From an uncultured Eubacteriales bacterium (lineage in GTDB: Bacteria; Bacillota; Clostridia; Oscillospirales; Acutalibacteraceae), in NCBI GenBank assembly GCA_934630515.1, contig CAKTVV010000004.1, positions 121,640 to 185,639 of the forward strand: a stretch of 64,000 nt of DNA, written 5' to 3'. Made by a program: the position numbers and the translations under genes. Of the stretch, positions 9,061 to 17,942 are shown in pieces. A model generated the notes under the pieces. The model did no database searches. It saw nothing but the letters and a program-made list of their open reading frames with translations, and was not told the origin of the DNA. The stretch's first letter is position 1. The number at the start of each line of letters is the position of its first letter.

Positions 9061-10170
9061 GTGGAGAAGAAAAGCGCATCCAAATATCAGGAGATCGTCG
9101 ACTATCTGACTGAAAAAATGCAAAGCGGCGCCTATCGGGAGCACGACCGACTGCCCACCGAGCAGGAGCTGTCCGAGCAGTTTGAGGTGAGCCGCCCCAC
9201 CGTCGTCCGGGCGATGGAGTTTCTGCGCAGCGCCGGACTGGTCTATCGCATACAGGGAAAGGGCACCTTCGCCGCCTCCGATTCCGGTAACGCCCGCTCC
9301 AAGATCATTTCGGTGGTGCTTCCCTTCGCCCAATACCGAGACACCGCCCGCCTGGACGAGACCAACATATTAAAAGGGATCGAGCGCCGTCTGAGTCAGC
9401 GGGGCTATTATACGATGCTCCACTACTGCAAGGATGACGGCGATGATTTCCTGCGGGTCGTCAGCGAGGCGGAGTCCTCCGTCAGCATAGGAACCATCGC
9501 CTATGTGGCGAAGAACCTGATGAAATGCTCCAATATCTACAGTCTGTTTTCCTCCGGATGTCCGACGGTGCTCATCGACAAGCCGCTCATCGGCTCCCAC
9601 CTGCCCTGCGTCCGCCCGGACAACGCCGCCGGCGGCGCCATTGCCGTGCGGCATCTGCAAAAATGCGGCTATACTGTCATCTGTTATCTGACAGACGCAG
9701 AGCTGGTCACCTTCAGTGAATCCAGCCGGGAGCGGTATATGGGGTTCTGCGAGGAGATACAAAGGAGCGCAAACGACGGCTCCTTCACCTATTGTCATCG
9801 GCTGGTTGAATCCGAACAGCAAAATCCCCAAGCCGCCGAGCAGGCCATCCGGCAGCTGGTGCGCGAATTCCCGGGGCAGCGCATCGGTCTGTTCTGCGCC
9901 AACGACTTTTTCGCCCAGCGTGTCTATTGCGCCTGCTGCGATATGGAGCTGCAGGTGCCGGAGCAGATCGGCATTATCGGCTTCGATGGCCTGGGGCTGG
10001 TGCTGCCCGGCGAGTGCCGTCTGACGACCGTTGCGCAGGATTTCTATCAGATCGGCAAGAGCGCCGCGGAAATCATCATCTGCCAGCTGGAGACGCCCCA
10101 ACAAAAGCCGGAGATCGGCAAAGCCAACGTTTCTCTGCAGCTCGGTGATACCACCGCACCCGCCGACTGA
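9061..10170 (+). CDS. GntR-family repressor with LacI-type sugar-binding domain
   Basis: 369 residues. An N-terminal GntR winged helix (about 1-75) has the typical LPTEQELSEQFEVSRPTVVRA recognition region and a RIQGKGTF wing. The rest is a periplasmic-binding-protein/LacI-like effector domain (GIIGFDGLGL near the C-terminus), the AraR-like architecture. The start is GTG 9061, with AAGGAG 8 bases upstream. It is transcribed from a near-perfect promoter away from the transport operon at 8672-1 and probably controls that operon in response to a sugar (inference). It is a clear paralogue of the regulator at 19658-20764; both share the RLDE-NI-KGIE segment after the DNA-binding domain. Confidence 0.92.
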   Translation: MEKKSASKYQEIVDYLTEKMQSGAYREHDRLPTEQELSEQFEVSRPTVVRAMEFLRSAGLVYRIQGKGTFAASDSGNARSKIISVVLPFAQYRDTARLDETNILKGIERRLSQRGYYTMLHYCKDDGDDFLRVVSEAESSVSIGTIAYVAKNLMKCSNIYSLFSSGCPTVLIDKPLIGSHLPCVRPDNAAGGAIAVRHLQKCGYTVICYLTDAELVTFSESSRERYMGFCEEIQRSANDGSFTYCHRLVESEQQNPQAAEQAIRQLVREFPGQRIGLFCANDFFAQRVYCACCDMELQVPEQIGIIGFDGLGLVLPGECRLTTVAQDFYQIGKSAAEIIICQLETPQQKPEIGKANVSLQLGDTTAPAD

Positions 10171-10290
10171 TTGCTCGTCTCCGACCTCCACCGCGAAAGG
10201 AGCGCCCTTTAGCCACTCCCCTTTCGAGTGCCGATTGCACACGCCGGCCGTAGGCGCTTCCCCGCATCAAGCGGCACCGGTAACCGCAAA

Positions 10291-10330
10291 ACAGCACCGG
10301 CGGAGCGGAGGCTCCGCCGGTGCTGTTTTT
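10291..10330 (+). terminator. Strong bidirectional Rho-independent terminator
   Basis: A perfect 16-base stem, ACAGCACCGGCGGAGC / GCTCCGCCGGTGCTGT, with a GGAG loop, followed by TTTTT on the plus strand and preceded by AAAA. It ends the repressor transcript and, in reverse, can end the minus-strand operon that stops at 10438. Confidence 0.9.
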
Positions 10331-10391
10331 GTGCGTATCCGCACGCTGTGTGAAAAAACCGAAAAGGCGACGGCGTCCCCGCCGACGCAGA

Positions 10392-10431
10392 GCCGCTCCG
10401 GATTCACTCGATGCGAGAGTCCCGGAGCGGC
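10392..10431 (-). terminator. Hairpin just past the beta-helix gene
   Basis: GCCGCTCCGG (10392-10401) pairs with CCGGAGCGGC (10422-10431), immediately after the minus-strand stop at 10438. No T-run follows, so it probably acts with the terminator at 10291-10330. Confidence 0.5.
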
Positions 10432-10437
10432 CTTTGC

Positions 10438-11874
10438 TCATCCGTTATACTGGCACGCACCGATATCCGGTGCGCCGCTCGGGAGCTTTTTCCCTCCGTA
10501 ATCTCTCCCGCCATTATTCGGGATGGCCTTACCGGCCTTTAGACAGGGGGAGTCGCCGGTGAGCTGATAGCCCTGTACCTTCTTTTTCTCTGTAGCTGTC
10601 CCCGGTGCCTTCAGCTTCGGATCCACTCCGATCTGATTTCCATTACCCAGGCGGATATCCCCCTCCGCCTGCGGCGCCCGTGCCGGGCTCTTGCCGAAAA
10701 ACAGATTGTTCTCAAAGGTCATTTGCACAACCGTGTTGGCGGTGCTGTTTCCGTTGCCGTCCTTGTTATCCACAAACCGGCCGTATGACCCGCCGCTCTG
10801 CGTGCTGTGGTTGACAAAAATATTGTTGGTGAATACCGCATCGTTTTTCCTTGTCCAGAGCAGGCAATCGAGCGTGCCGTTCGAGTAACCTTTTTCGGTA
10901 TAAAACGTGTTATTATATACCTTCAGGCCGGACACCTCCTCGCCCTTGATGGACAGCAGGCTGTTCTGATCGTTTTGGCTGATGTTGTACCGCACCGTCG
11001 TATTCCGGTTCCAATGTCCGTCGCTGTCGGTGCAGACCAGCAAGAAGCCGCCTTCATTATCGTGGCTGAAATTATACTGCACCAGGGTGTTGCGGCAATT
11101 GATATCCACATCCATCCCCTGCCCGTCGCCCCCGGCGAGTCGGGTTTGATACACCTCGTTATACTGCATGACGGCATTGTCCGAGTTGTGCGGCCACATC
11201 CCGGCGGTGGGGAAGCTCTTATTGAAGCAGTTGTTGTACAGCAGGTTGTTCTCCATAACACAGCCGTCCGTGGTGCTGATCCACATTCCATCCGTCTCGA
11301 TATCGTGCAGTACATTATTCCGGATCACCACATTGGTGCAGGGAAGATACGGCTTGGGCTGTATATCCCACGTCATTCCGTCCCGCTTTCCGAACACAGA
11401 GCTGATGATGATTCCGCAGCCGCTGATGTCAAAGAGCGTGCATCCCTCGATCCGGAGGTCGTCGAATTTATTGTCTACCCCGGCCTCCCGGTTTTGAACG
11501 AAAATGCCGGCGGATTGCCGGTTGGCGTCGGAGTGGATATTGTGGATCGTCAGATTCTTCAGATAAATGTGCGACAGCACCGGGGTGGTCATCTGAAGTC
11601 CGCCGGTGGTGATGTATATGCCCCGCCGCTGCTTTGTGTTGCCGGTGCCGATATTGGTGATCTCCAGATTGCTGATTTCGATATACTGCGAATTGTGCAG
11701 CAGCACGACCTCTTTATATGCACAGTTGAGGATCGGCTTGGCGCCGGTGCCGTATGAGCCGATGATCACCGGCTTGGTCGCCGTCCCCTGTGCGATGATC
11801 GTCCAATGCTCCTCAAAGACGCTGCCGCACTTCAGCAGCACCCGGGCGCCGGGGCCCAGGTCATAGCTGGGCAC
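10438..11874 (-). CDS. Right-handed beta-helix protein, C-terminal part of a frameshifted gene
   Basis: 478 residues from the only in-frame start (GTG 11874), but the reading frame is open and coding-like back to a TGA at 12037-12039. That upstream stretch encodes FYVDSKGGSDDNDGLSPQKPF, the standard opening of pectate-lyase-like beta-helix proteins and closely similar to the opening of the protein at 16657-17928. So GTG 11874 is an artefact of truncation and the true N-terminus comes from the frame at 11832-12467. The body shows repeated Asn-rich beta-helix turns (EISNLEITNIG, NVVIRNNVLHDIETDGMWI). The C-terminus reads GAPDIGACQYNG, usual for this family. Likely a glycan-binding or polysaccharide-cleaving domain exposed outside the membrane. 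Confidence 0.75.
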   Translation of the reverse strand: MPSYDLGPGARVLLKCGSVFEEHWTIIAQGTATKPVIIGSYGTGAKPILNCAYKEVVLLHNSQYIEISNLEITNIGTGNTKQRRGIYITTGGLQMTTPVLSHIYLKNLTIHNIHSDANRQSAGIFVQNREAGVDNKFDDLRIEGCTLFDISGCGIIISSVFGKRDGMTWDIQPKPYLPCTNVVIRNNVLHDIETDGMWISTTDGCVMENNLLYNNCFNKSFPTAGMWPHNSDNAVMQYNEVYQTRLAGGDGQGMDVDINCRNTLVQYNFSHDNEGGFLLVCTDSDGHWNRNTTVRYNISQNDQNSLLSIKGEEVSGLKVYNNTFYTEKGYSNGTLDCLLWTRKNDAVFTNNIFVNHSTQSGGSYGRFVDNKDGNGNSTANTVVQMTFENNLFFGKSPARAPQAEGDIRLGNGNQIGVDPKLKAPGTATEKKKVQGYQLTGDSPCLKAGKAIPNNGGRDYGGKKLPSGAPDIGACQYNG

Positions 11875-12467
11875 CGCCGACAGCGACTGAAACGGCTTTT
11901 GCGGGCTGAGTCCGTCGTTGTCGTCGCTGCCACCCTTGGAATCGACATAAAAGGTGTCAATATACAGTCCGTCCGCATTCGGCTGTCCTCCGTTGCCGGC
12001 AGGAGCGGTGCTGTTTCCCGGCGGCGGCGGTTCTCTTCAAAAAAACCCTGCAAAAACCCATCATAGCCGGCGTCCGAAAGAATCCCCTGCTCCAGCATAC
12101 ATTTCTGTTCGGTTTTCGTTCGTTTCAGATCCGCCAGAGCCCGTTCCTTCACCATCTCGCCGGGACATTCTCCATCAAAGGATGCAGACCAGAAATCCTG
12201 CACCGCTTTGACACCGTAGGCCTCCGCAAAATGCTTGGCAACCGCCGCCCGATGCCCCTCGGCATACAGCAGCAGCTCTTCCCGGGTGATCTCCAGTCCG
12301 TCAACCGTTCCGATGGGCGTAACCGCCTGCTCCTGCGGAAGAAGCCGCCAAAGCATCAGCCCCATGCTGCCGACGGCAACAGCTCCCAAAACCACAAGAG
12401 TAAAAACCGTTCTCTTTCTCTCAGACCCCGATGCGGACTTTTTTCTTCTTGCTGCTCGGTCGATCAT
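11832..12467 (-). CDS. Membrane anchor and SurA/PrsA-like N-terminal domain, N-terminal part of the frameshifted gene
   Basis: 211 codons, of which about the first 147 are genuine. A basic N-terminus and one membrane helix (about residues 21-43) come first. A helical domain follows with the GTVDGLEITREELLLYAEGH phrase typical of the SurA/PrsA foldase N-terminal region; no rotamase domain follows. After FFEEN near 12031 the frame turns into Arg-rich noise. Shifting by one base gives EEN-PPPP-GN, a proline linker, and then the beta-helix opening. One missing C in the C/G-rich tract at 12018-12031 would restore a single protein of about 675 residues. It starts 28 bases past the FAD oxidoreductase stop, with AGGAGG upstream. 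Confidence 0.6.
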   Translation of the reverse strand: MIDRAARRKKSASGSERKRTVFTLVVLGAVAVGSMGLMLWRLLPQEQAVTPIGTVDGLEITREELLLYAEGHRAAVAKHFAEAYGVKAVQDFWSASFDGECPGEMVKERALADLKRTKTEQKCMLEQGILSDAGYDGFLQGFFEENRRRRETAPLLPATEDSRMRTDCILTPFMSIPRVAATTTTDSARKSRFSRCRRCPAMTWAPAPGCC

Positions 12468-12494
12468 GCGCCTCTCAGATACCTCCTGCCGTGA

Positions 12495-13802
12495 TCACCG
12501 GGGCACAATGGCGTGCGCCTCCTCCAGACAAGTGCGGAGCCGCTCCGGGTCGATGCTGCGCAGCGGCTTCTCCTGCGCCAGCGCCGCAGCCGCTCCCGCC
12601 GCCTGCCCCATCGCCATACAGGAAGCCTTCACGCGGTAAGCGGAATTGGCAAGGCGATCGCCGCAGGCGCACCGTCCGACCGCCAGCAGGTTTTCCTTGC
12701 CCTTGACCAGCATTGCGCCCAGCGGGATCGTCGGAACCACGCCGTTCTCCAGAAAAACATTGTGCAGCGACTCCGCCCCTGCCTTATGCAGATCGATCGG
12801 ATAATAGCTGTAGCACACGGCGTCCGGATAGGCCGCCGCCCGGACATATTCCTGCACGGTGATGCGGTGATCGCAGCAGATCCTGCGGGATTCACGGGCT
12901 GCCACCTCCGGCGCACAGGCCGTAACGGTAACCTGCTCGGCCCCCCGGACATACCGCCGTGCCCACCGCAAAACCCTTGCAACGGACCGCCTGCCCTCCA
13001 CCTCGGCATCGCTGCGGCTCCGGCTGTCTGCGCCGTTGATGGCTATATGGTTGATGTTATTGCCGCGAGCACGGAAAATCTCATAGGGCGAGCCGTCAAC
13101 CGGCCAAAAATCGTGCCGCTGCAGCTCACCGGTGCGCAGCGCCTGTGCGAAAGCCGCCTCCACCTGCTTTTGGTCGATGTCCGCCAGATCGTACCCGGTT
13201 AAATAGAACCGCAGCGTCCCCGGCTGCAAGTCGTTATTCTCCGGATCGCCCAGCTCGTAGGCGGCGCCGGCGTGCGCCGACAGGTCTCCGTCGCCGGTCG
13301 CATCCACAAACTGCTTACCGCAAATCCGCTTTAAGCCGCTCTTGGTTGCCACGACGATCGCCGTTACGGCTCCCCCGTCCTCGGAAACCACGGCATCCGC
13401 AAGAAAATGATGGAAATACAAATCTACCCCGGCCTCCCGGCATAGCTCGTCTGCGAGACAGCCGAACATAACCGGATCCACCGAGACATTCATCAGACTG
13501 TGATGGATACCGGGAGAAAAATCCGGGATCTGCGCAAACCCGTCCGCTGCCAGCCGCATAACCGTCTCCCAGCCGATGCCGGAAATGATCTGCCTGCCGT
13601 GGGCGTAAAACAATCCGATTTCCGGATTTCCGCCGGAGGTGATCACGCCGCCCAAGGCACCGTATTGCTCCACCAGGGCGGTCCTGGCGCCCAAGCGCGC
13701 CGCCTGCACCGCCGCACAGTAGCCCGCCGGTCCCCCGCCGCAGACGACCACATCGTAGTCGCTTATGTTTTCCAGCTGCTTCTGATACAAATAGGTTTGC
13801 AT
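12495..13802 (-). CDS. FAD-dependent oxidoreductase (FAD_oxidored family)
   Basis: 435 residues, predicted cytosolic. A Rossmann dinucleotide motif at residues 22-27 (GGGPAG) follows DVVVC, then an acidic end of strand 2 (ALVEQYGALGG), and a later FVDATGDGDLSAHAG motif contacts FAD. The length and motifs fit the PF12831-type family common in Clostridia glycan loci. Substrate and reaction cannot be read from the sequence; oxidation of a sugar hydroxyl is possible (inference from context). ATG 13802 has GGAG upstream. It lies between the GH38-like gene and the frameshifted beta-helix gene in one operon. Confidence 0.88.
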   Translation of the reverse strand: MQTYLYQKQLENISDYDVVVCGGGPAGYCAAVQAARLGARTALVEQYGALGGVITSGGNPEIGLFYAHGRQIISGIGWETVMRLAADGFAQIPDFSPGIHHSLMNVSVDPVMFGCLADELCREAGVDLYFHHFLADAVVSEDGGAVTAIVVATKSGLKRICGKQFVDATGDGDLSAHAGAAYELGDPENNDLQPGTLRFYLTGYDLADIDQKQVEAAFAQALRTGELQRHDFWPVDGSPYEIFRARGNNINHIAINGADSRSRSDAEVEGRRSVARVLRWARRYVRGAEQVTVTACAPEVAARESRRICCDHRITVQEYVRAAAYPDAVCYSYYPIDLHKAGAESLHNVFLENGVVPTIPLGAMLVKGKENLLAVGRCACGDRLANSAYRVKASCMAMGQAAGAAAALAQEKPLRSIDPERLRTCLEEAHAIVPR

Positions 13803-13829
13803 ACATCCAGCTCCATTCCATACAGATTA

Positions 13830-13856
13830 CCGTCCGCCGGACGAGCCGGCGGACGG
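13830..13856 (-). other. Intercistronic hairpin
   Basis: A perfect 11-base stem, CCGTCCGCCGG / CCGGCGGACGG, with an ACGAG loop, between the GH38-like and FAD oxidoreductase genes. There is no T-run. A likely mRNA stability or processing element. Confidence 0.6.
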
Positions 13857-13892
13857 CGAGTCTCTTATGCTGTGACGGATTGCCTGCGTATA

Positions 13893-16682
13893 TTACGCTT
13901 CAATTTCGAGCCTCAGCGTCACGATCTGATAGGCATTCAGCTGCACCGAAAGCTGTGTGCCGTTCGCCGAAAGCGTCTCGACAGGCTCCTCCTTCATATC
14001 GGTCAGCACGGCGGAACGAATCGGCTTATCAAAGGTAAGGTGATCCTGCTGCACGGAATCCGTCGGATTATACAGACGGAGGATGAGCGCCTTTTCGTCC
14101 TTTTCGCAGCGTTTCAGGCAGGAGATGACCACCCGGTCATTCTCCTTTTTCAGGAAGGACAGCTCCTGTGCCAGCTGTCCGCCGGTACCGGCGCCCAGCT
14201 CCGCCGCAATTGGCGGTGTGATATACTTGCGGGATTCCGCAATCACCTGCGCCGTGGTCATCTCCGGCTTTCCGACGTACACGGCGTATTCAAACCGCTG
14301 CTTTCCATAGCACTGTGAGGTCTCATTTTCAAATCCGATCAGCAAATCGTTGTGGATCGGGAAAGTGTTGGTCGCCGCACGGAACAGGGTCAGATTGATC
14401 ACCGCTCCCCGGTCGCTGGTGGTTCCGACCTCCTTCAGACCCTTGGTGAACAGCGAAAAGCTCGCCGTGTCATCGGACAGATGCAGGAAATTCTGCATCG
14501 CCTGCCGCTCCAGCTCCGGTCCCTTTTTCCCGTTTTCGTTTGTGAACTTGTCCACATCACGCCGGCGAATCTCAAAGGGGCTCTCCCAATCAGCCTGCTC
14601 CGCCGCAATGCCGGTCGGGAAGCTCGCCACCATCATATGATCCCCGCACCGGTTGTCCAGACTGGTCACAAAATCGACCCTTCTGGACGCCTTCTTCAGG
14701 GTGACCTCGGTGGCGATCTCCGTCGGCACCGTATGGTGGCTTCTGGCGGTACGGCTCTCATCCAGCGATTCGGGAATATCCAGCGTGACGGTGATGCGAT
14801 AGGTCGCAGACAGCGACGAATTGGCGATCAGCTCGATCCGGGCCGCACCGCCCTTGTTGGAAAGGATGCTGTTGTAATAGGGCTCCCGATGCACCCAGAA
14901 ATCGCCCGCAGAGCCGATATCGTAGAGGGTATTCAGCCCGCTGACCGTTTTTTCGGTTTCATAGTCATACACGTCCAGCGTCCCGTTGGGCTGAATGGTG
15001 ATCCGCAGCAATCCGTTATCCAGCACATTGCCCGATTTGGCGATGGGATCATACGGAAAGTATCCCAGCGGGAAGGGGTTGGTCGAGGTGGCAATATCCC
15101 CCTTCTTCCGCTTCAGCTTCAAGACGGTGTAGCCCATCGCCGGAATGCCCGTGATGTACGCCATCACCTCGAAGCGGTCGCAGTAGACCGATTTGGGGCG
15201 ATTCTTGCGGTGAACCATAGCCAGGTTGAACTCTTTTTTCCCCAGCTGATAGCATTCCACCCGTCTGCCGTCGAGATATTCCAGCCAATAGTCCTCCACA
15301 CGCTCCTCCTGCGGGATATCCAGCGTCAGGCGAATGGTATCGTCCCGCTCATAGGGGGTCGTATTGAATACGACGACCGAAATATCCTCCTTGTCGCCGG
15401 ACAGACGGATCCTTTCACAGATTCCCTCGACCGCCCGCCGTGTGACCGAATTGGCAATCTCCTGCACCTGCGCCAAACGGTTGAGATTGTCGGTTTTGAT
15501 CTTGGGATCACCGGAGCCGTGTACGGAATCGTGCGCCTGGGTCGCCAGCAGGTATTTCCATGCCAGATCCAGAATATCCTTCTCATACACGCCGCCGTGA
15601 GCCAGCAGCAGAGCGGACAGCGGCTCCGCATAGTGGATGATGGTGTTCTCCGCCGCAAACATCGCCTGCTTAATTTCCGAGTTGGTGCCCATGGTTTCCG
15701 CATGGACATGATTGATGGGGCCGAACCGCATCTCGCCCTCATATTCCTTGAGGGAGGCAAGATTGATATCCTGCTTAACCTCTTCAAAATAGGCAACCGG
15801 ATTGGAATGCACCAGCTGCACCTTTCCGTCCATGATCCGGTTCGCCATTTTCAGCGCCTCCGGTATCTCCTTCAGCGGGGAGGTGAAATCCGTCCCCTCA
15901 AAAGCGAGAAACACATGCTCGGCGGCGCTTTCCGACAGCAGCTCCATCACGGTGTTGACCGACTCCTCGATCTTCTCCTCGCGGATGCGGATATCGGTCT
16001 GCAGCTCCAGTGCATACTGGTTGCGGAACGCCTCGTCGTTCATATGGCACAGCCGCACCGTATCGTTGAATTTGCTCTGCCAGCCCGGCTTCTTGGCGTC
16101 TCCGCCCAAAATGACCGGAATGTCAAAATCAAAAAAGAAATTCCAGCGCTTTTCCTTTCCCAAGCGGGTAGCGAACGCCTTTGTCCCATCCGGCGCACGC
16201 CAGATGAATTCGCTCTGAGGGAATTCCCGCACCGAGGCGCCCTTGTAAAAGACGATATCGTGGATGCCAAAGCCGGCATAGACCTGCGGCAGCTGCGCCA
16301 TCTGTCCGAAGGAAAAGATGGAATAGCCCAGCTTCATAGGCTCGCCGAATTGCTTGCAGAATGCATCCCCTACCAGCAAATTGCGCACGATGGATTCCGG
16401 ATTCACCGAATAGCAATCCACCAAGCTGTACCAAGGGCCGATCAGAATTCTGCCGTCGCGGATCAGTCGGGTCAGCCGCTCCCGCATCTGCGGTCTGACC
16501 TCCAAATAATCCTCCAGCACAATCGCCTGACCGTCCAGAGTGAAGAAGCGATACTCCGGGTCATTCTCCATAATCTCAATCAGCTCGTCCATCATTTTGA
16601 CCAGCATGATGCGGGTCTCCTGAAATCCGTGCCGATGCTCCCGATCCAGGTGCGAGTTAGACATTACATGCAGCTTTTTCAT
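13893..16682 (-). CDS. GH38-like protein (alpha-mannosidase fold) lacking the catalytic aspartate
   Basis: 929 residues, no signal peptide, so cytosolic. The order matches family 38 glycoside hydrolases: an N-terminal NSHLD motif (H11, D13 in place of HxHxD zinc ligands), GPWY at 82-85, the FGQMAQLPQ segment at 125-133, a QAHDS-HGS motif near residue 384 (distal zinc His), and a large C-terminal beta-sandwich. In active members the residue three before FGQ is the nucleophile and zinc-binding Asp (PDSFGQ, IDPFGH). Here it is Phe123 (YSIFSFGQ, codon TTT). The protein is therefore either inactive, a binding protein, or uses another mechanism. Its start overlaps the upstream beta-helix gene by 26 bases, implying coupled translation. 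Confidence 0.88.
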   Translation of the reverse strand: MKKLHVMSNSHLDREHRHGFQETRIMLVKMMDELIEIMENDPEYRFFTLDGQAIVLEDYLEVRPQMRERLTRLIRDGRILIGPWYSLVDCYSVNPESIVRNLLVGDAFCKQFGEPMKLGYSIFSFGQMAQLPQVYAGFGIHDIVFYKGASVREFPQSEFIWRAPDGTKAFATRLGKEKRWNFFFDFDIPVILGGDAKKPGWQSKFNDTVRLCHMNDEAFRNQYALELQTDIRIREEKIEESVNTVMELLSESAAEHVFLAFEGTDFTSPLKEIPEALKMANRIMDGKVQLVHSNPVAYFEEVKQDINLASLKEYEGEMRFGPINHVHAETMGTNSEIKQAMFAAENTIIHYAEPLSALLLAHGGVYEKDILDLAWKYLLATQAHDSVHGSGDPKIKTDNLNRLAQVQEIANSVTRRAVEGICERIRLSGDKEDISVVVFNTTPYERDDTIRLTLDIPQEERVEDYWLEYLDGRRVECYQLGKKEFNLAMVHRKNRPKSVYCDRFEVMAYITGIPAMGYTVLKLKRKKGDIATSTNPFPLGYFPYDPIAKSGNVLDNGLLRITIQPNGTLDVYDYETEKTVSGLNTLYDIGSAGDFWVHREPYYNSILSNKGGAARIELIANSSLSATYRITVTLDIPESLDESRTARSHHTVPTEIATEVTLKKASRRVDFVTSLDNRCGDHMMVASFPTGIAAEQADWESPFEIRRRDVDKFTNENGKKGPELERQAMQNFLHLSDDTASFSLFTKGLKEVGTTSDRGAVINLTLFRAATNTFPIHNDLLIGFENETSQCYGKQRFEYAVYVGKPEMTTAQVIAESRKYITPPIAAELGAGTGGQLAQELSFLKKENDRVVISCLKRCEKDEKALILRLYNPTDSVQQDHLTFDKPIRSAVLTDMKEEPVETLSANGTQLSVQLNAYQIVTLRLEIEA

Positions 16683-17928
16683 ATACCATACCCCACTTTG
16701 CAGAATTCATATCCCGGTTATCCAGCTGGATCATTCCGCTGAGATCGCCGTCTCCGTCGACGAAGGCCACCGCCTCCGGGTTTTCAAAGGCACAGCCGCA
16801 GATCACGCCGGTCGGCCGGTTGTCCACATCCCAGTTTACGATCTGGATCTGACCGGCGTTGGGATAGATCTTCGCCCAGTTGTTGTTGCGGAAGACGCAG
16901 TTGACGATGCTGATATTCCGGCTGACCGGCGTCATAACCCCGCCCTGATTTGCCAAAAACTCCAAAGCTGCCCCTGCGTTATTATCAAAGGTGCTGTTGA
17001 GAATCACACAGGTGTCCACATCGGTTTCAAAGTCGATGCCGCACTCGTCGTTGGTTCCGGTATGGGGCATATTCTTGATGGTCACACGGTCGATCAGCAC
17101 ATTTCGCACCAGCTGCAAATGGATCCCCGCAGCCCCCCACGGAGCGCCGCCCGCACCGACATCGATTGTCGAATTGCGGAAAACGGCGTTGGTGACGCAC
17201 TGAATAAAGAGGCTGGAAAGCGAGACGTCCGGCACATTGTTATGATGCAGATGCAGATTTTCAAAAACTACATCCCGGAATTTATCCGGTCCGCTCTCCG
17301 TGCCGTCGCAATTCTTATGGTCGCACCAATCCAGACCCAATCCGCCGCCGGTGTGGTAGATCTCGGTATTGCTCACCCGGAAATCGGACAAAACCAGCCG
17401 ATGCTTGGTCTCCTCCGTATCGTTCCCGGTGACGCAGATGCCGAAGGAAAAGCCCACCCGATCCTCGCACCGATACGACTGCCATGCCGGATCGGCGCTG
17501 GAGGCACCGCTGGCACGGTAGATGCCGAAAAAGTCGTGTGCCGTGATATTGTCAAGATAAACCGAACGGTTGTCGAAATCGTGATCGTAAAACAGCACGA
17601 TCCCGGCGCCGGCGTTGCACACCTCGAGGTTGCTCATCTTGAAATAGGACGGATTATTCACCCGAATGCAGCGCTCTGCGATATCCCCGTTCCGCCGGAT
17701 CATGGGCAGGTCGCCCTCGCCATAGTCGGACACCTCGATAAACCGCTCGGGTGTCCCCTTTCCGCGAAGCTCAAGAAGGCCGTTCCACACGCATCCGCGC
17801 TTGAGCCGGACGGTATCCCCCGGCTGCAGCGTCATGGTGTTGATCACGGAAAAATCGGCAAAAGCAGTCTCCGGCGACAGCCCGTCGTTTGTATTCCGAC
17901 CGGCGGTGTCGATATAATATGTGTTCAT
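16657..17928 (-). CDS. Right-handed parallel beta-helix protein, no signal peptide
   Basis: 423 residues from ATG 17928 (AAGGG 7 bases upstream; an in-frame GTG at 17934 is less well placed). It begins with NTYYIDTAGRNTNDGLSPETAF, the standard opening of pectate-lyase-like beta-helix proteins, followed by many short Asn- and Val-rich turns (SNLEVCNAGAG, IDRVTIKNMPHTGTND). No signal peptide or anchor is present, unlike most relatives, so it probably acts in the cytosol on imported oligosaccharide (inference). It lies 14 bases after the HAD phosphatase stop and overlaps the GH38-like start. The enzymatic reaction is unknown. Confidence 0.85.
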   Translation of the reverse strand: MNTYYIDTAGRNTNDGLSPETAFADFSVINTMTLQPGDTVRLKRGCVWNGLLELRGKGTPERFIEVSDYGEGDLPMIRRNGDIAERCIRVNNPSYFKMSNLEVCNAGAGIVLFYDHDFDNRSVYLDNITAHDFFGIYRASGASSADPAWQSYRCEDRVGFSFGICVTGNDTEETKHRLVLSDFRVSNTEIYHTGGGLGLDWCDHKNCDGTESGPDKFRDVVFENLHLHHNNVPDVSLSSLFIQCVTNAVFRNSTIDVGAGGAPWGAAGIHLQLVRNVLIDRVTIKNMPHTGTNDECGIDFETDVDTCVILNSTFDNNAGAALEFLANQGGVMTPVSRNISIVNCVFRNNNWAKIYPNAGQIQIVNWDVDNRPTGVICGCAFENPEAVAFVDGDGDLSGMIQLDNRDMNSAKWGMVYEKAACNV

Positions 17929-17942
17929 CTGCACACCCTTTT

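Noticed and set aside
12036..12046. Programmed -1 frameshift at the T7 slippery run
   Set aside because: Slipping back one base there reads TGA as the very next codon, so it cannot join the two frames; the shift must lie further downstream in the C/G tract.
14352..16742. 796-codon plus-strand open frame
   Set aside because: Antisense of the GH38-like gene, whose family motifs are on the minus strand.
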